DNA of 64,000 nucleotides from Hyaloperonospora brassicae (GCA_947650285.1 CANTFL010001432.1:62001-126000), one strand, 5' to 3'. Positions 46,005-60,338 are shown, counted from the stretch's first letter. Notes: generated by a model not told the origin, from the sequence alone. Numbers and translations: made by a program.

Positions 46005-49000
46005 ATCCTCGGCCTACATTTTGCAATTACACCTAATCAAATTGATGAGATGGATGCCATATCTGATATTGCCATTCATAATGTACTGTTACTAGCCTAT
46101 TTACCTGAATATTGTACAAAAGATAAAGGCAGGGGCCCTTATGATTATACTAGTTCTGATATAACTGTCGCTTTTGATTTGTATAAAATGTGTCTAATAT
46201 TTAATGCCGGTCGCCACATTGTATATTCCTTCGGCACGACACGCGTCTTGACAAAGAAAATGTAATAAGCTGGGGGGTCGACGATACGATATTATAATGC
46301 ACAATGTGGGGAACAAAATTACACAAAACTGTGTTACTAAAGGATTCAGCTTTCTCCCCAGTAAAATTTTACAATAGTTATAGCTGTATTCGTAAAAACG
46401 TTTGAGGTTTTAGAGGTGTTTAAATTGAGGTCGCATGGGCACACTAAATCATTAGATTGGCGCGTTGCGTTGTTTACTTTATTAACAATTTAGCAACTCA
46501 ACAGGTCATGAAGTCATAATTTCATCGGCTCAGTTTGACATTTACTTACAAAGGGAGAAAAGTACGTTCAATGTTTTGCTCTATTAAAACGCTGACGAGT
46601 GCCGTACGCATACTTTTAACTGGATTCTTAGGGCTCAGTAGCGATAAGCTTCGAAGGTAACATTAATTCTCCGATACAGATGTATTACTATACATATTTG
46701 GTACCTAAAGGTCTAATTGTGTTTTAAACAGATGTAAACAGGAACCTTCTTTACCGTTAGCAAGCCCACATATTGCAATTATTTGATTCGTCACGGCAAA
46801 AAAATTGTTTAAAATGATCGTCCGGCAAGCTGTTGGCGATAACGTGATAGAAATTTTTATATTTACTCTAATATTGCTTGTGTGATGCATGCAGTATTCG
46901 CAACCTTAACGATATCTTACCCGACCAAATTTATCGTTTCTGATGTATATGAAAGATGGGCTTGACATACCGACGAATACGGCATAAAAGCAGCATCAAT
47001 AAATTTGTATATATGATATAAAGTCTGTGATTATTGCTGACGATCGCGCATGCACGACATAGAAATATACAACCTGTTGAGAAAACAAAACATGTGATCA
47101 TTACAATTTTTATATACCCTACTCTATATTTTCTCCGATTTGTTGTCTGTTCTATAGTCTTTCTGAAAATCAAAATGCTTAAAATGACAAGCTAGCGCTT
47201 TCGCTCGATTTTTTAAACTAGATATTGTCAATTTTGCACTCATTTTAGATTATCCTACACAGCCTTATCCGATGCATACTGCTCGATAGCAATATTAACA
47301 TCTTGCTCACTTGTGAAAAGTTTTGACTATTGCTTTTCGGTACGTTTAAACTAGTCGTCAATTTTCATTGTACGCAAAAGTGTGCTTTTTAGAGTACGAA
47401 CGCGTTTTACCTATCGATATTGTTGTGAACCCTTCACTATTGGTAAAAGCCAAAGGCAATTTCAATCATAGGCCGGAGGCATTTTATGTCGATCGAGGTC
47501 TACATCGATAAAAAAAATAAAAGACGCATATCCTGCCATTATTTGAACGGCATCTGGTCCAACATGGATTCCGCACACACCATCTAAATTAGCTTGTACT
47601 CGACAACTTATGAAATACCAGACTATTTTTCGCGAACGCACCGAATACATATATGAGCGCAAAATTCATTAATTTAGCTACAAATTTAATTACAAGATGT
47701 AGAAGTTTTAACATCGAGATCACAGCATTATGCCATCAATTCATTATTTGTCTAAGAGGTGATACATTAAAAGTCATGGAAAATATCGTATTATGGTGGA
47801 TAATAAACTGATTATACATAAAAAAACCTAGCGAAATTTATTAAATAAGCTCAGCAACGTCTTCTCCAAGGTGCGTATACCATGCTGATACGGACTTAAT
47901 TTGATTCCTTTTGATGCATTTTAATGCAAAAATAAAGATGAGATGGCTGCGATCGAGTCGTGTATCAACGGCAACTATAAGTAAATTTCAAATAATGACG
48001 TAGCCAAACTGATTATTTTAATATGTTAATATTAAACAGATAAATGAGTGCTGGGAGATCGAAAGACCAGCAAAATCTTAACATATTGTAGATATCATTA
48101 TGCCTCACAGATATTAAAAAAAATAATGCGACGCAATTAATATTTTATGTATAGGCTAGCAGACATACCAAATCGAGCAGATGCCTAAATTGATTTATTG
48201 TAATGAAAAAATCCACAAGTGGATTAGACGAATCTGGCTTTTTATACCGATTGAAATTATTTGATCGGCATCTTTATTAATTGTCTCATGTAAGCTTTAG
48301 CTTACAAGGGCACCTTTAGTTCTCGAGCCTTAAGAACTAATTGGGTGGTATGTCTTATTGTTATCGAGTCAAGTTTATACATTGATATCAATATGCCGTT
48401 GCTTCTATAAATATCGAATTGTATAACAATATCCGGATATATGTATTGTGATAAGAAGCTATGTTGTTACATTTTCGAAGGGTTTCTCGTTTAAGCTAAT
48501 CCATAAATATGTGAACCGTATCGATAGGTTTTAAAAGTGGATCCGTTTTAATCACAAAAACAGCATTGTTGTTTGTCATTACCATCTGCTCGTAAAGTCA
48601 ACCTAGATTTGAAACATGTGATCAAAAACAGATGAGGGTTGGTGGTCTTCGCTCCCCTTACGATTTTGACTCTACATGTGAAAAATATTCATCTCTAATT
48701 TCGATATTGCCTTGAGCACCGAACATTTTAAACGTAACGGTATCAGATAGAGCGACAATACGAACTAAGGCTTTCGATGACGATGGGCATCGGTCTTCGA
48801 AGCATAATGCCTAAGTAGCCTACCCTCACCGATTCTCTGTGATTCATTTTCGGATAGAGCTACATATATTTCAGCCAACTACGTACAATATCTAACGCTA
48901 CTTTACACTTTTGCGACGGTATATCGCGTAAAAGTATATTTTGAAAACAAACAACTTGTACTCGCCGTCATGAATAATTATTTGGAAAGTCCGTAAATTC

Positions 49001-52000
49001 TCTAGCGGGATCGGTGGCATATTTCCATGAGACGATATACAAATCGCTTTTGTTAGCTAAAGGCAATTGGACCTATGCCAAAACAAAGGAATTTCAGAAG
49101 CGGTCGTTTATAAACGAATTGTTGCCAGCAAGCCTTATATGCTTCGGCTGTGGAGAAACAAATTATTGCTCTTACAAAGAAGGTTTGCGAAACACTAGCT
49201 AAGTAAAAGCTTCACTCGGGTCAAGAATACTTGCTGGTGTCTTTGGTTTTGTGAGTAGTCAAATCTTTTGGCCTTTTGCTAGTGCCCACTTTTTGTTTTG
49301 TGAAATAACTCCTTTATTACATAATTATTTTATGATCTTATACTCCAACTAGTCGATTCGGACTCATTTTGAAATAACTCCTCTTATTGTTTTAATTAAG
49401 GACTGTAAATGATGCAATATACCTCTCAGATACTGGCGTGCAACTCTTTCGACCTATATTTGTCGATGTGGATACATTCCATTTTACCTTAAATGTTCGT
49501 GGCATACGCGCGCGAATAAAAACCTTATGCTAGTGAAGAAGGATATATAATCAAATATTTGGTTTCTTGTAACGAAAGGCTCCTTCGGTATGTAAAAAGC
49601 ATTTGACTCAATATGTATGATGCATTGTTGTTACTAGCACAATGCAGCATGAATGACTTGGTTATCACGGAAATTAGCAAGTTTTGGAAGGTTCATCGTC
49701 ACAAATTATATGCCGCAAATGAGTTGTACGGCACCGGGTATATTGTGGTGGTAAATAACAATGTTGCGCGCTTAAAATTGCAAGGAGCTGGGAGCCATTA
49801 TTGTCAAACGATAAAAATTGACGAATAGAAGCGCAATGATTTGCTCTATGCAGTGAAGTTTAATATAAACCGATTTGTTTCATATGACGGTAGAGACGTA
49901 TTTGAATTTCAAGAATGGGTAATAATGTACCTCTTTAAAGTGACGCTGAAGCTGTTTCGAAACTAATGTACACATAAGAATATATTATTTACCCTAAAAT
50001 GAATGTCATTATTGATGCAATTGGATATATTGCGAATTCTACGGCACCAATATTGCGGCAAATGTGCACCGATGATTATTCTTAATTCAAAAGCAGACAA
50101 CCTGACTAACACTCCACGATGGCCTAGAATGACAAATTAAATTTCTATATTGCGTAATTTGACAAATATAGTGTTTTGAAATTCGAGAAAGCCGAGTAAA
50201 ACATATCTGGCGTCATCATCGTTTAATAGTTCTGTGTACGTAAAATGAATTTTCGATAAGTTAAACTTTAATTACGCTTATTCGCCGGCTCGTCATGTCT
50301 GCAGATGTGATATGTTACAAGTATACAGGGCTTGTGATACTGGGCTATACATTAGCTAAATGGCCAGGCGAAGTCAAGTTTAATACAAAAAAGACGCACG
50401 AATCTACGTTGTAGTCGTATTTGAGACGGCTACGTGGCCACGCAGTTTAAGTGTGGGCGACACAACAAAGAGACAGAAGCTTAACGTAAAATACAAACTA
50501 AGATTATTCCGATGATTGACAGACGTAATCGAAAATGCGTCGCGGTATCAATTATGTTAATGCGACAAAATGCATAGAACGAAATTTGCTGTGATCTCTA
50601 TTATAATGGCTATACACTTGTTTTTGTTTTTTGGGCTCGTATATGAGTTACTGAGCGTTTGCAGTTCAGCCCTAATACGTGCATATTAAATTCGGTCCAA
50701 TGTCAAACATTTAGCAGTGCGGTATATACCTACTTCATTAAGTTTAAAAGACGGGTATACACTCAGTGAATATAAAAGCATTTTTCCAGTTAGGCCGATT
50801 CTTAGATATGTTGCACTTTTGGATCATGTAGATATAGATCTTTGGTGCTTTAAGGCATCTTTCTGCACCAATATAAGTATAAGATGTACTTATAAGGGGG
50901 TGTACCGGATAATGAGTGCGGACTTCAAACGCAAGGCTCTGTGCTAACAAAAAACAGTCCTGTATTACGTAGGGGTATGCACAAAGCAAACCTAATTTAT
51001 ATGGCATTTTGTATGATCAGGTGTGCAGTACCTATTAAAAGAGGTTACTGTACTTAAGGAGGGGTCTCTATTTCAAGGGGTAGGTGTACGTATCAAAGGG
51101 TGGCTGTGAACCTATAAATCTGCTTATTTTATTGCGTCTTTGCTTTACTGCATTTGCATGCTACTATAAAGTCGTAGACCGCAGCTGCTACGAGGGCTTT
51201 CACATATCTAGTTGTAGCGATCAACCTAAACATACTTCTTAACTGAGCTAATTATAAAGATTTATCATCTGTTTTGATTGGTAAAAGTCAGCTTTATAAA
51301 TAATGCTGAAACAAATTTATATACACACAATAAGCGTCGTTCGCAAAAAGAGGTTGTAGGTTTCGCGATATCCTTTATTTTATTTAGTAAAATAACATAT
51401 TATTTCGTGTAGCGATTGATTTATACGACGACTTATACACTCGGATTACAATTTATAGTAAAAAGAATGGTTTCGGCGCTACAGCTAGTAGTTGTGGGAG
51501 CTAATGCGACTTTTTGTGTAATGGTTGTGCCGATTCTATGTATGGCGTGCGAAACAATTAAGTTCTTAATTGCTGCAAGTGCTTATTATAGCACATATGG
51601 AAAAAGAGTGATACGACGTGTGTATGCGTATGAGTAGCATACAATTATATATATGTCTTTTTAATCAGTGACTTATTAGGAGAGTGACACAAAACTTGAG
51701 CTGCTCACATCCATACGTAAATTTGTACTAGAAGCTGCCAACAGATTTGGCTGTGACCTAAAAACGAAATTTGCCAGACGCTGCCATTCATTATTTTGCA
51801 TTTGCACAAAACTTAGAGCGCGTTGAAGAATAAACCAACGGTTTGTGGAGTGAACAAATCTAGCCTAATTACTAATACGATAGACAGATTTCAAAATTGT
51901 ATTTTTCGCAATCATATTTAAAAGCACAATAAGGATATAATCGCGATGTCAAATATTTTATAAAAATGGTGAATAAATTGACCTCTGTAATGATCAATAT

Positions 52001-52452
52001 AATGACGATATAGTTACACGACTGAAAGATTTACAAAATTTACTGGTAAAGGTAGAATAAAAATTGCTATTTTTTCAATTTTCTTTGACTGCATCATCAG
52101 TTAAAGAAAATAAAACAATTCTTATATATATATATATATACATTACAATTTTGTGTATAATATTTATACCACATAATACATTGATGTAAAATGCTGATAA
52201 CAAAATATTTAGGAGCTAAAGTTACCGTGAATAATTGTACATGTGTGAAAATAGCTGTAATCATTGGGAATTAAAATAAGGATGAGTCAAGGTACAGGTT
52301 GTACTTTCGTTTCTATTGATTACATGGGTTTACAAACACTGTAGTCGTGGAGGCGCCTACACTTCCTTCGGTAGCATAAAATATACGGAAATCAAACGTT
52401 ATGTTTTTACCAGGAAAAGCGACTTTTGATGGCCGTAAAGTGATGTTTTTTA
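46005..52452. other. AT-rich gene-poor tract
   Basis: Only short ORFs (up to 87 codons) without recognisable similarity on both strands. A (TA)n run lies at about 52122-52142. Nothing else stands out. Confidence 0.6.
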
Positions 52453-52722
52453 ATGTCGCGCCGCATGTCCTCGTCCACGACGTTGCGGTCCACGCACGCG
52501 CTCGCTCATCGGCTGTGTAGTGCAGTCCCTCTGCACGTCGGGATCGTGACAGTCATAGCGCGTTGGAGTCGATGGACGATAGCGACAAGAACGACAAGTT
52601 CGTCACGAGGATGACGTCAACAAAGACAAGCGAATGACATTGCATTATTTTGGACCAACCATCCGGTGACGGTCAGCGAAGCAGACCATGTCCCAATCTA
52701 CCCGCATGTTCCTGGCCCTACC
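52453..52722 (+). pseudogene. Lon pseudogene copy 2, 5' part
   Basis: Starts at the Lon ATG (52453-52455) and is about 95% identical by eye to copy 1 (27142-26873). The similarity begins within one or two bases of the start codon; sequence further upstream is unrelated. It is interrupted at 52722 by Gypsy E2 and resumes at 60737. Confidence 0.85.
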
Positions 52723-53115
52723 TGTAACGGGGCACACCCTTGAGTGAACCTAACGCAAGGGTATCGGTGCCCCGACAGACGAACACGAGGCAAACGAGGA
52801 AGCGTAGATAAGGTAAAAGTAGAACTGTTATATTAATATAATAAAGTCTTTAACCACTGTCTCTCTGTTTGACTTAACTTAATTATACTAATATAACTGA
52901 ATGTATGACGACGTCTACTCACCACTCATTGCGGGCGTCTTGCGGCGATTGGTGGGTTGATATCGTCAAGATATCAACCAATGAGCAGACGCTTTGGTCG
53001 ACCCATCAATATCACCACCATTGGTGATATTGTTAGAAGAATATTCAACATAATAGTTATTTATTGTCATTATCTTCTAAATGACAATTTCCATGTAACG
53101 GGCTGCCCCGTTACA
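52723..53115 (-). repeat. E2 3' LTR
   Basis: 393 bp, reverse orientation, TGTAACGGGG...CCCCGTTACA on the minus strand. The polypurine tract complement (53116-53127) follows on the plus strand. Confidence 0.95.
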
Positions 53116-53242
53116 TCACCCCCCCTTAACTGATAGTCACCATGTGACTATCGAAATATGGCAGCCACCCATTGGGCACCATTGGGACAGGGAGCACTTT
53201 GGTCCGTTCCATTCACTTTCCGCCCGACCTCGCATAGTTAAC

Positions 53243-54217
53243 ATGTCTATGCGGGGTGACTCAAGACACGCACAGCCTGGTGCTGTGCCAGCCTCTGCGG
53301 CAGACGATTCGTCGTCTGCCGCTCCTTCTCCGCCTGCAGCAACAGGTGCTGCAGGTGCACGCGGCACCTCACCGCGTGCGCATGATGACCCCGACGTAGA
53401 GGTCATCTACTCTGGCGAGTCAGACGTGTCTGACTCGGGCAATGCGCCAGAGGCGTCTCGCTCACCGGCGACGCCTCAGTGTTCGCCAAGGCCACTGCCG
53501 AACGATCGGACTCGTGAGTTCGCAACACAGTCTGTTCGGCAGTGATGACGAATCAGGGTGATGAGTATGTATTGCTCATCACCGCAATCGGCTCGTGCTC
53601 TTTCGCACGAGCTGACTTGACGATGGTGCAAGCTCATCGTCATATCTGAGAACCGTGGTACCGACAAGGGTACCACTGTGAAGCGTGATGAGCTGAAGCC
53701 GTGGCGTTTGCCCGAACGGCTCATCAATGGCTTGTCTCACGAGACAGGCCAACACCATCGAATACCCTTATTCGATGCAACTGAGCTTCACGGCTTGAGT
53801 TCCAGCGCGAAGAACTTTCGCGCTGAAGAAGACTTTTATCTCGATGTCTTCCTTAGACATCGATGGTATAACGGCAACCAAAAGCGTGACAAAACATCGC
53901 TTTTGGCTGCGTGGAACGCGTTCGTCCAAAACGTCAAGAATTTTGGACGAGAAGGGTGGCTCAAGAAACTTGAGGCAACACGCCTCAGGTTCGAACGGCG
54001 AACGCCAACCGGTGCTAGGTACCGGTTGCATTGTTTATCTAGTGAGGCAGGCATTCCTTGCCTCACATGGGGAGACCCTTGTGCGAGTTGTGTTGACAAC
54101 TCGCAGCGTGCACATAGGGACGTGTATTCCCTAAGTTCTGCCCTGAGGAAGGGCACACATCATCGGGTGAGATGCGTGACGCGATTGCAAACTTGCAATC
54201 CGTCTACAAGCGCCTAG
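53243..54217 (+). pseudogene. E2 antisense ORF 1
   Basis: Counterpart of E1 19474-20442. It starts MSMRGDSR at 53243 with the same acidic/Ser-rich N-terminus. The frame is lost after about 53500 and regained at 53678-54217, where the globular part (LKPWRLPERLINGLSHETGQ, GREGWLKKLEATRLRFERR) is nearly identical to E1. It ends at the same place (LQTCNPSTSA), overlapping antisense ORF 2. Confidence 0.65.
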
Positions 54218-54800
54218 GGTGCGTGTTTACCGATGGGCCACAGGACTCATCGGATGGGTCTCGTCATACTGGCGGACGAGACCTTCAACATCCATCAACA
54301 GCTGAGAGCGGGGCTCCCAGCTGTTTCAAGAGGGTGGATACCCCCACCACTGGACGAGGTAGCTCGTCCTTGATCCTGAATCGTCACGGTGGTTCAAGAT
54401 ACGCTCCACTAGAAAGCGTTGACCACCGTGAGAATCCACCAAAGGATGTGGTGGAGGAGGAAAGACCTCCTCCAGATGATTCTGTCTCACCATCTCGACC
54501 CTTACGAGATGGATCGCGCAATCGATGAATTGCGCGATGACTTGAAGCACGAGCGCGACCGGCGCTACGCTTTGACTGATACCGTGCGGATAGAACCGCA
54601 AGGATCGCGAGGCTGATCGGGCGAGAGACCGCGCCGATTATGCCACAGCGCAGCTTCAGGTCGAGCGGGATGTCCGCTCCCTTTTCGGCGAGCTGGCGAC
54701 AGCTCGCGGGGAGATATCTCGGTTTAATACCGAGGTATCATATCTGCGCGACCAGACGGATCGTCTGGAGCGCGAACGCAAGAACTTGATGGATGTTCTT
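54172..54800 (+). pseudogene. E2 antisense ORF 2, coiled coil
   Basis: Same start ([16 protein letters not shown]) and 46-base overlap with ORF 1 as in E1. Frameshifts near 54480 and 54590 break the charged heptad region (AIDELRDDLKHERDRRY is still readable). The remaining coil is readable in pieces to about 54800. The chromodomain is on the opposite strand. Confidence 0.55.
54225..54601 (-). pseudogene. E2 chromodomain reading frame
   Basis: [20 protein letters not shown] and VQWWGYPPS are present. The next codon is TGA (54326-54328) where E1 has TGG, then the SWEPRSQLL and [11 protein letters not shown] part continues in frame. Otherwise as E1. Confidence 0.8.
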
Positions 54801-55462
54801 GAACGTGGAGGCTATCTTCATCGGAAGAAGAAGGCTCGTACTGACAGTACGACCTGAGCCTCCCCACGTAAAACGTAGGATGCGTGCGCATCTTACGTGG
54901 CAATTCGATCGTGTATGCATTGCCCTTGCGATGCAACACTCGAAATGGCCCAATGTACTTCGGCAGTAGTATACTACTGCCGACACTAGTGACTGCATGT
55001 CCAGGTAAGTTTACCGTAGACAGTAGTACTAGGTCGTTAACCTTAAATTGAAAGAACATTTGCTCTTCCATTCTTGTCTGCGTTCCGTTTCTGACGGTCC
55101 ACCGCATTTGCGATGGAGTCCTGAACGAAACGGACTACCGCTTCTCGAGTCAGCAGGAAGTTCTCTGCTGACTCTTTGTTTTGTCTGGCAGTGCGCTTCG
55201 TGCGCACTGCTAAGAGATTGCTCTCTTCTTCAGCGAGGTTGTCTTCTTCCTCGCTGGCATAATCGTTGACGATGCTGAATATACCAGCATCGTCATCATC
55301 ATCCGAATCAATAATAGCGTCGTCGCTATTATTGAGGTGATCTTCTTCATCGATGTCGACTTGATCGACATCGGCATCATACGTGACGACGTTAGCGTCG
55401 ACACGTGATGAGCAAGAGCCAAAACGGTTTTTGCTCGAGCGAGTCCCTCCCCCCTTATCCAA
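54724..55462 (-). pseudogene. E2 integrase C-terminal region with GPY/F
   Basis: The acidic stretch (SDDDDDAGIFSI, 55462-55043) is followed, after a frameshift near 55055, by KVNDLVLLSTVNLPGHAV, LLPKYIGPFRVL and HPTFYVGRLRSY. The same out-of-frame junction with the DDE core as in E1 is seen at the G-run near 55450. Confidence 0.85.
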
Positions 55463-55465
55463 GAG

Positions 55466-58400
55466 TCACACTCTATAAGGGTGGGCACTACGTGGATGGC
55501 GTAGGCCATTCACGTAAAACGGTGTGTGCTGTGTTGAAGCATGCACCGAATTATTGATGGCGAATTCCACCATGGGTAGGAATTCGCTCCAACTCGGAAA
55601 CGAGTGGACATATCCTCGAAGGATCTCTTCGAGGACACGGTTCGCACGTTCCGTCTGACCATCTGTTTCTGGATGGTCAGAAGTGGACATCTTCAATCGT
55701 GTTCCGAGAGTACGGAACACGGTTTGCCAAAATTCCGCCGTGAACCGAGGGTCACGGTCGGATACGAGTTCACGGGGTAACCCGTGGAGTCTAAAGACCG
55801 TGTCTAGAAAGACACGAGCACAACCTTGAGCCTTGATTGACTCAGGGACAGCAGCAAGATGGACCATCTTGCTGAATCGGTCCACAAACACAAGAATACC
55901 ATTATTCTTGTGAGCGTCTTCGGGAAAACCGAAGACGAAGTCCATTGAAACGGACTGCCAGCACTCTGTCGGAACAGGCAGAGGCTGCAATGGCGCACGG
56001 GATGAAGGACTAGGCTTCACCCGTTGACAAACTTCGCAAGCACGTATGTACTTGCGAACAAACTGATACTGGCGGGGCCAGTAAAAGTCACGACTTACCG
56101 TGAGGTAAGTCTTTTCCCTTCCACGATGGCCGCTTGTTGGGGCATCGTGACACTCATACATGATGCGCAATCGCAAATCATGATGAGCGGGTACGACGAC
56201 ACGAGGCGTGTCGTCGGCAACAGCTGTATAGTACAGCAATCCGTTGCGTGTACTATACCGATCCGATGAGGATCGGTACAAAGCCGGTAAATCCCTCATG
56301 GATTTACTGGATGGATTCACCAGATGATCCATCAATCGCAGAAGATCCTTATCTTCCGCGTATGCCTTTCGTACGTCGTCAAGTAGACTTGACGACGGGA
56401 CACTGACTGACAGTGTCGCAACAGTGGGCTTATCCTCACTGTTGGATTGTGCGTCCGGCTCGAAATCGGGCCGGCGCGAAAGCGCATCCGCGACGACGTT
56501 GAGTCGTCCCGGTTTATACTCCACGGAGAAGTTATACTCCGCGAAGAAAGACAGCCACCTCGCCATTCTTTGCGAGAGGTGTGGGCTGTTTACGGCCGTG
56601 CGTAATGACGCATGGTCCGTGTAGACAACAAACGGTCTATCTCCCAAGAGATAGACGCGAAACTTAGCCAGTGCGTACTTCATGGCAAGGAGTTCCTTGT
56701 CATGCACTGGGTAATTGCGCTCAGCTGCTTGCAGCTGACGCGACTGATAACAGATGACGCGCTCCGCGCCATCTGCATCGAACTGCATTAACGCACAGCC
56801 GATTGCAAAATCGCTGGCGTCACAGACCACATGAAATGGTCTGTCCTGATCTGCAATCGCCAAGATCGACGATTGCATCAAGCTTTGCTTGATACCTTCA
56901 AAGGAACGCTGGCACTCAGCGTTCCATGACCACTTGACATTTTTCTTGAGCAGACAAGAAAGATGAACAGTCATCTCGGCGTAGTTGCGCGAGTACTTGT
57001 GCAAGTACGCCGCTAGACCAAGGAACTTCCTTAGTCCCTTGACATCGACTGGCACTAGCCCAGTCGGTGATTGCCTTGATCTTTTCGGGGTCAGGGCGTA
57101 CGCCGTGTTTACCCACGATGCACCCAAGAAGTGGTATTTCGCTAGCCGCGAATATACACTTCTTGAGGTTGGCGTACAACTTATACTTGCGCATAAGTTG
57201 AAGAACCTGACGAACGTGAGTTCTGTGAACTTCAACGTCCGTCTTTCCGTCCATAGCCCAGCTATGGACGAACACATCGTCGAAGTAACTCGGTGCGAAG
57301 TCTCGCACCGGTCTCAACAGATTTGTGACACATCTGTTGAATGTTGCAGGGGCATTACTCAGCCCGAGTGGCATCACTAGCCACTCCCACAGCATCCCGC
57401 TGGGGGTACTTACTACCGTGAACAGGACGTCCCGTTCACGCATCAGGATCTGATAGAATCCGTCCATCAGATCCATGGACGAAAAGATGGTACTCTTTGA
57501 CATACCATCTATGATTACGTCCTTCCTCGGTATCGGCGTCTGAGCCGGTACCGTTGCAGCGTTCAACTTGTTGAATGCGTGCACTATCCGCCACCCTCCT
57601 GTGGCCTTTCGCACACAGAAGGTCGGAGAGCTGTGAGGGGATGTTGATTCCCTCACATGACCCGCTGCTAAGCGATCGGCAAAGAACTTGTCGATCGCTA
57701 GTACTTGTTCACGAGGCAGTGGCCACTGCTTCATGACACAGTACTTCGAGCCCGGTTTGATCTCGATCTCGTGTCGAGTGCCTTTATCCTTAGGCAACTC
57801 GCAAGGTACGGATTCAGGGAATACATCCTTGAATTAGATCAAATCCTTATACAAATGATTTGCCTGAAGTGACTCCCAGGATTGAGACGTGTATCGCTCA
57901 ACCCAAGTCTTCTCATCGAGGACACTTCCGTCCATCGATGAGCTGCTGAGAACCCGTTCGTTCTCAGCAAATACTGTTGCCGACCAAATATCGGCCACAT
58001 ACTCATCCTCTGTGACGAGTATGCAGATCTGCTTGACTTTGCCACTACGCAGATCACGCAAGAACCGTTTCGGTTCTAGCGTTGGCAACTGAGTTATCTC
58101 CGAAGTTAACTTCGGAGGCACAATCAGATCAAGTGTATAAGCGCCTACACTTGATCCATCATTAACCAAGACGTTCAACGTCTCGGTTTCTTCCTGGGAA
58201 CTTTGCTTCCACAGGTTGCTGAAGGCCGAATCCCTCAGCAAGTGACTCTTGAGGAATTCCTTCCTCAAGTACGTGGGACTTATTCCCTCGACGTCTTCCG
58301 ACTGTGGCTGTGCAACCACAGTCAGGTACCGATCATCTACGGTCGACCCTCCAGTCGGCCTAGGATTTTCATGTTGCCGCTTGTGGGCAACCGGTTTTCT

Positions 58401-59110
58401 CTTGCTAGGATATCGCCCGCTAGGCGTGCATCCATGTCCCGGTCCACTCGACTTATTCGAGTGGTGGACCTTCGGCGCCGCCTGTACTTCTGTACAGCCG
58501 CCAAGAGCTTGCTCCACAGTGTAGTGATCAACTACACTGTGATCTTGTGCAGTCGTGCGAACGACCGTACCGCAAGTGAGGACATCCCACTCACTCGCAG
58601 AACATCCATACGCTTGTGGACGCATCAAGATGTTCATCAGATGGCCATCTGATGAACAAGCGGCAGGCATCTTCACGGATCGATGCTGCCAGCTCACCCT
58701 TGGCTCGTACCTTCTGAGCCAAGGTAATCCCAGGATGACATCAATTTTGTCATCCAGATCCAGTACGATGAAGTCATCTTCGTACTGTTCGCCCTCCAAC
58801 GTGTAGTGGATTCCTACTACACGTTTCTCAACGGTAATCGATGCGCCTGTTGCAAGGCGCACCGTCATCCTCGTGAGAGGAATGTCGCGCTTAACGAACT
58901 TGAGCCTACGACCCTGTAGTGACTGACGACGAACAAAGTTGTTCGACGCCCTACAGTCTACTAGGGCACGAAGAGACAAATCGTTTGTCGCTTCCAACTT
59001 CATGGTGATGAGCGAAACGTCATCACCAGGTGCAGAGACACACAATGATTGTGTATCTGGAGCAACTTTCGTCAAGAGATTTGCAAATTCTCTTGAGGTT
59101 GCTGGATCAG
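55466..59110 (-). pseudogene. pol: E2 pol: protease, RT, RNase H, integrase
   Basis: Protease frame (59075-57834): the active-site box reads DCRAS where E1 has DCGAS, so the catalytic Gly is lost. There is a stop TAA at 57834-57836 in the linker before RT (GAA in E1). RT (57797 on) holds YFDDVFVHS and shifts frame by one base near 57050. RNase H and the integrase DDE core are then continuous in one open frame to 55466 (DGQTERANRVLEE near 55650). Codons corresponding to E1's TAG (15073) and TAA (17125) stops are sense here (ATG and CAA). Confidence 0.92.
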
Positions 59111-59125
59111 TAGGGCGCTCCGCCC

Positions 59126-60294
59126 CTACTGACCCCGACCAATTTTTTGATGGTCCGTCTCGCTGTTGCGGCTTCGCAACAGCGCTGGACCCACTCCCAT
59201 TGCCCTTTCTGGCAAAAGGTCGTCCATTTCGCTCAGTACTGTTTGGTACTGGGCGTGGAGCACTACACTCAGTATGCGTAGTGCCCTAACTTTCTGGCAG
59301 CGATTGCACCTCTGCAATCGCTTGTTTTTTGAAGATCGGGGTCTCTCGCTCTCAACATAGCAGAGGTCCATTGGTTCTGGACCTCCGATCTCTTGTCGTC
59401 TCGGTGGACGGTAAGAGTTTGAGCTAGCATGAGCCTGTCTCATGCTAAAGTATTCATGTTCCGCGGCTGATATCGCTTCTTCAAGCGTATTCAGCTCAAG
59501 GCGGAACAGGTGGCTCCTGACGGGCCCTTCTGCGAGCCCTTGCATGAACACCGTAATCAACGTGTGTTCATGTACTGGGTTAGCAGTTATACTACTCGCG
59601 AGGAGTCGTATATGTTTTGCGTAAGCGTGCACACCACACTTACCCTGCTTGAGTTTCAGCAGCTCTGAACGAGCTCTGAACGAGCCCTGAACTCAGCCCG
59701 TGGCGGCTCAAACGTTTGTCTGAGCCGGGACTTGAAGTCATCTAGCGACCTAAACACGTTTGGGTCGCTACTCTCGAGCCCCAGGGACCAAGTTTTGGCA
59801 CGTCCTGCCAAGTGGGTCTGAGCAAATGTGAGTTTCATTTGCTCATCTTCGACGCGACGAGCCCTTAGGGCTCTGTCGAGTTCGACAAACCACAGTAACA
59901 GGGAGTCCTCCGGGACTCCACTGTACTTGGAGATGTCAACTTTCATGACTTCGGGACGACGCGCATGCGCCGTCCCGCCCACAGCAGCATGGAATTGCTG
60001 CTGTCTCAACAGCTCCGTCTGTTGAGCACCGAGTTCTCTCAACTGCTCGGCCTGTTGAGAGCCTTGCTGGTGAAGCTAGGCTACTTTCTCCCTCTCGAGA
60101 GCAAGTTCATTCTGAATGAACTTGGCAATAGCGGCATGTTGTTGGTCTCTGTCTAGAGACTCCAACATGGCGCTAACGACGAGTTCGCCTACGGTAGAAC
60201 TCATTCGTTCTACCGCACCCCATTCGATGTCACTCAAATGGGTAAACCCTTCACGCGTGGCGTGAAAGGTGTCTTCTTCATCCAACATGTTCAT
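59126..60294 (-). pseudogene. gag: E2 gag
   Basis: Start ATG at 60294, then a stop TAG at about 60074-60076 (Leu codon in E1). The gag domain continues at 60042-59656. An 11-base tandem duplication (CGTTCAGAGCT) near 59665-59690 shifts the frame; gag then continues at 59632-59126. Single-base insertions destroy the CCHC knuckle after CNRCQK. Confidence 0.88.
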
Positions 60295-60323
60295 GTTGGA
60301 TGATGTGGTCCTTGGAAGGACTA

Positions 60324-60336
60324 CAAAGTGCTACCA
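60324..60336 (-). promoter_or_regulatory. E2 primer binding site
   Basis: TGGTAGCACTTTG on the minus strand, two bases inside the 5' LTR, as in E1. Confidence 0.75.
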
Positions 60337-60338
60337 GG

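Noticed and set aside
46050..46265. 71-codon ORF next to the large inverted repeat
   Set aside because: No recognisable domain, AT-rich composition and no promoter signal; likely chance.
49014..49202. 62-codon ORF with CFGC and CSY cysteines
   Set aside because: Too short, no family recognised, surrounded by AT-rich sequence.
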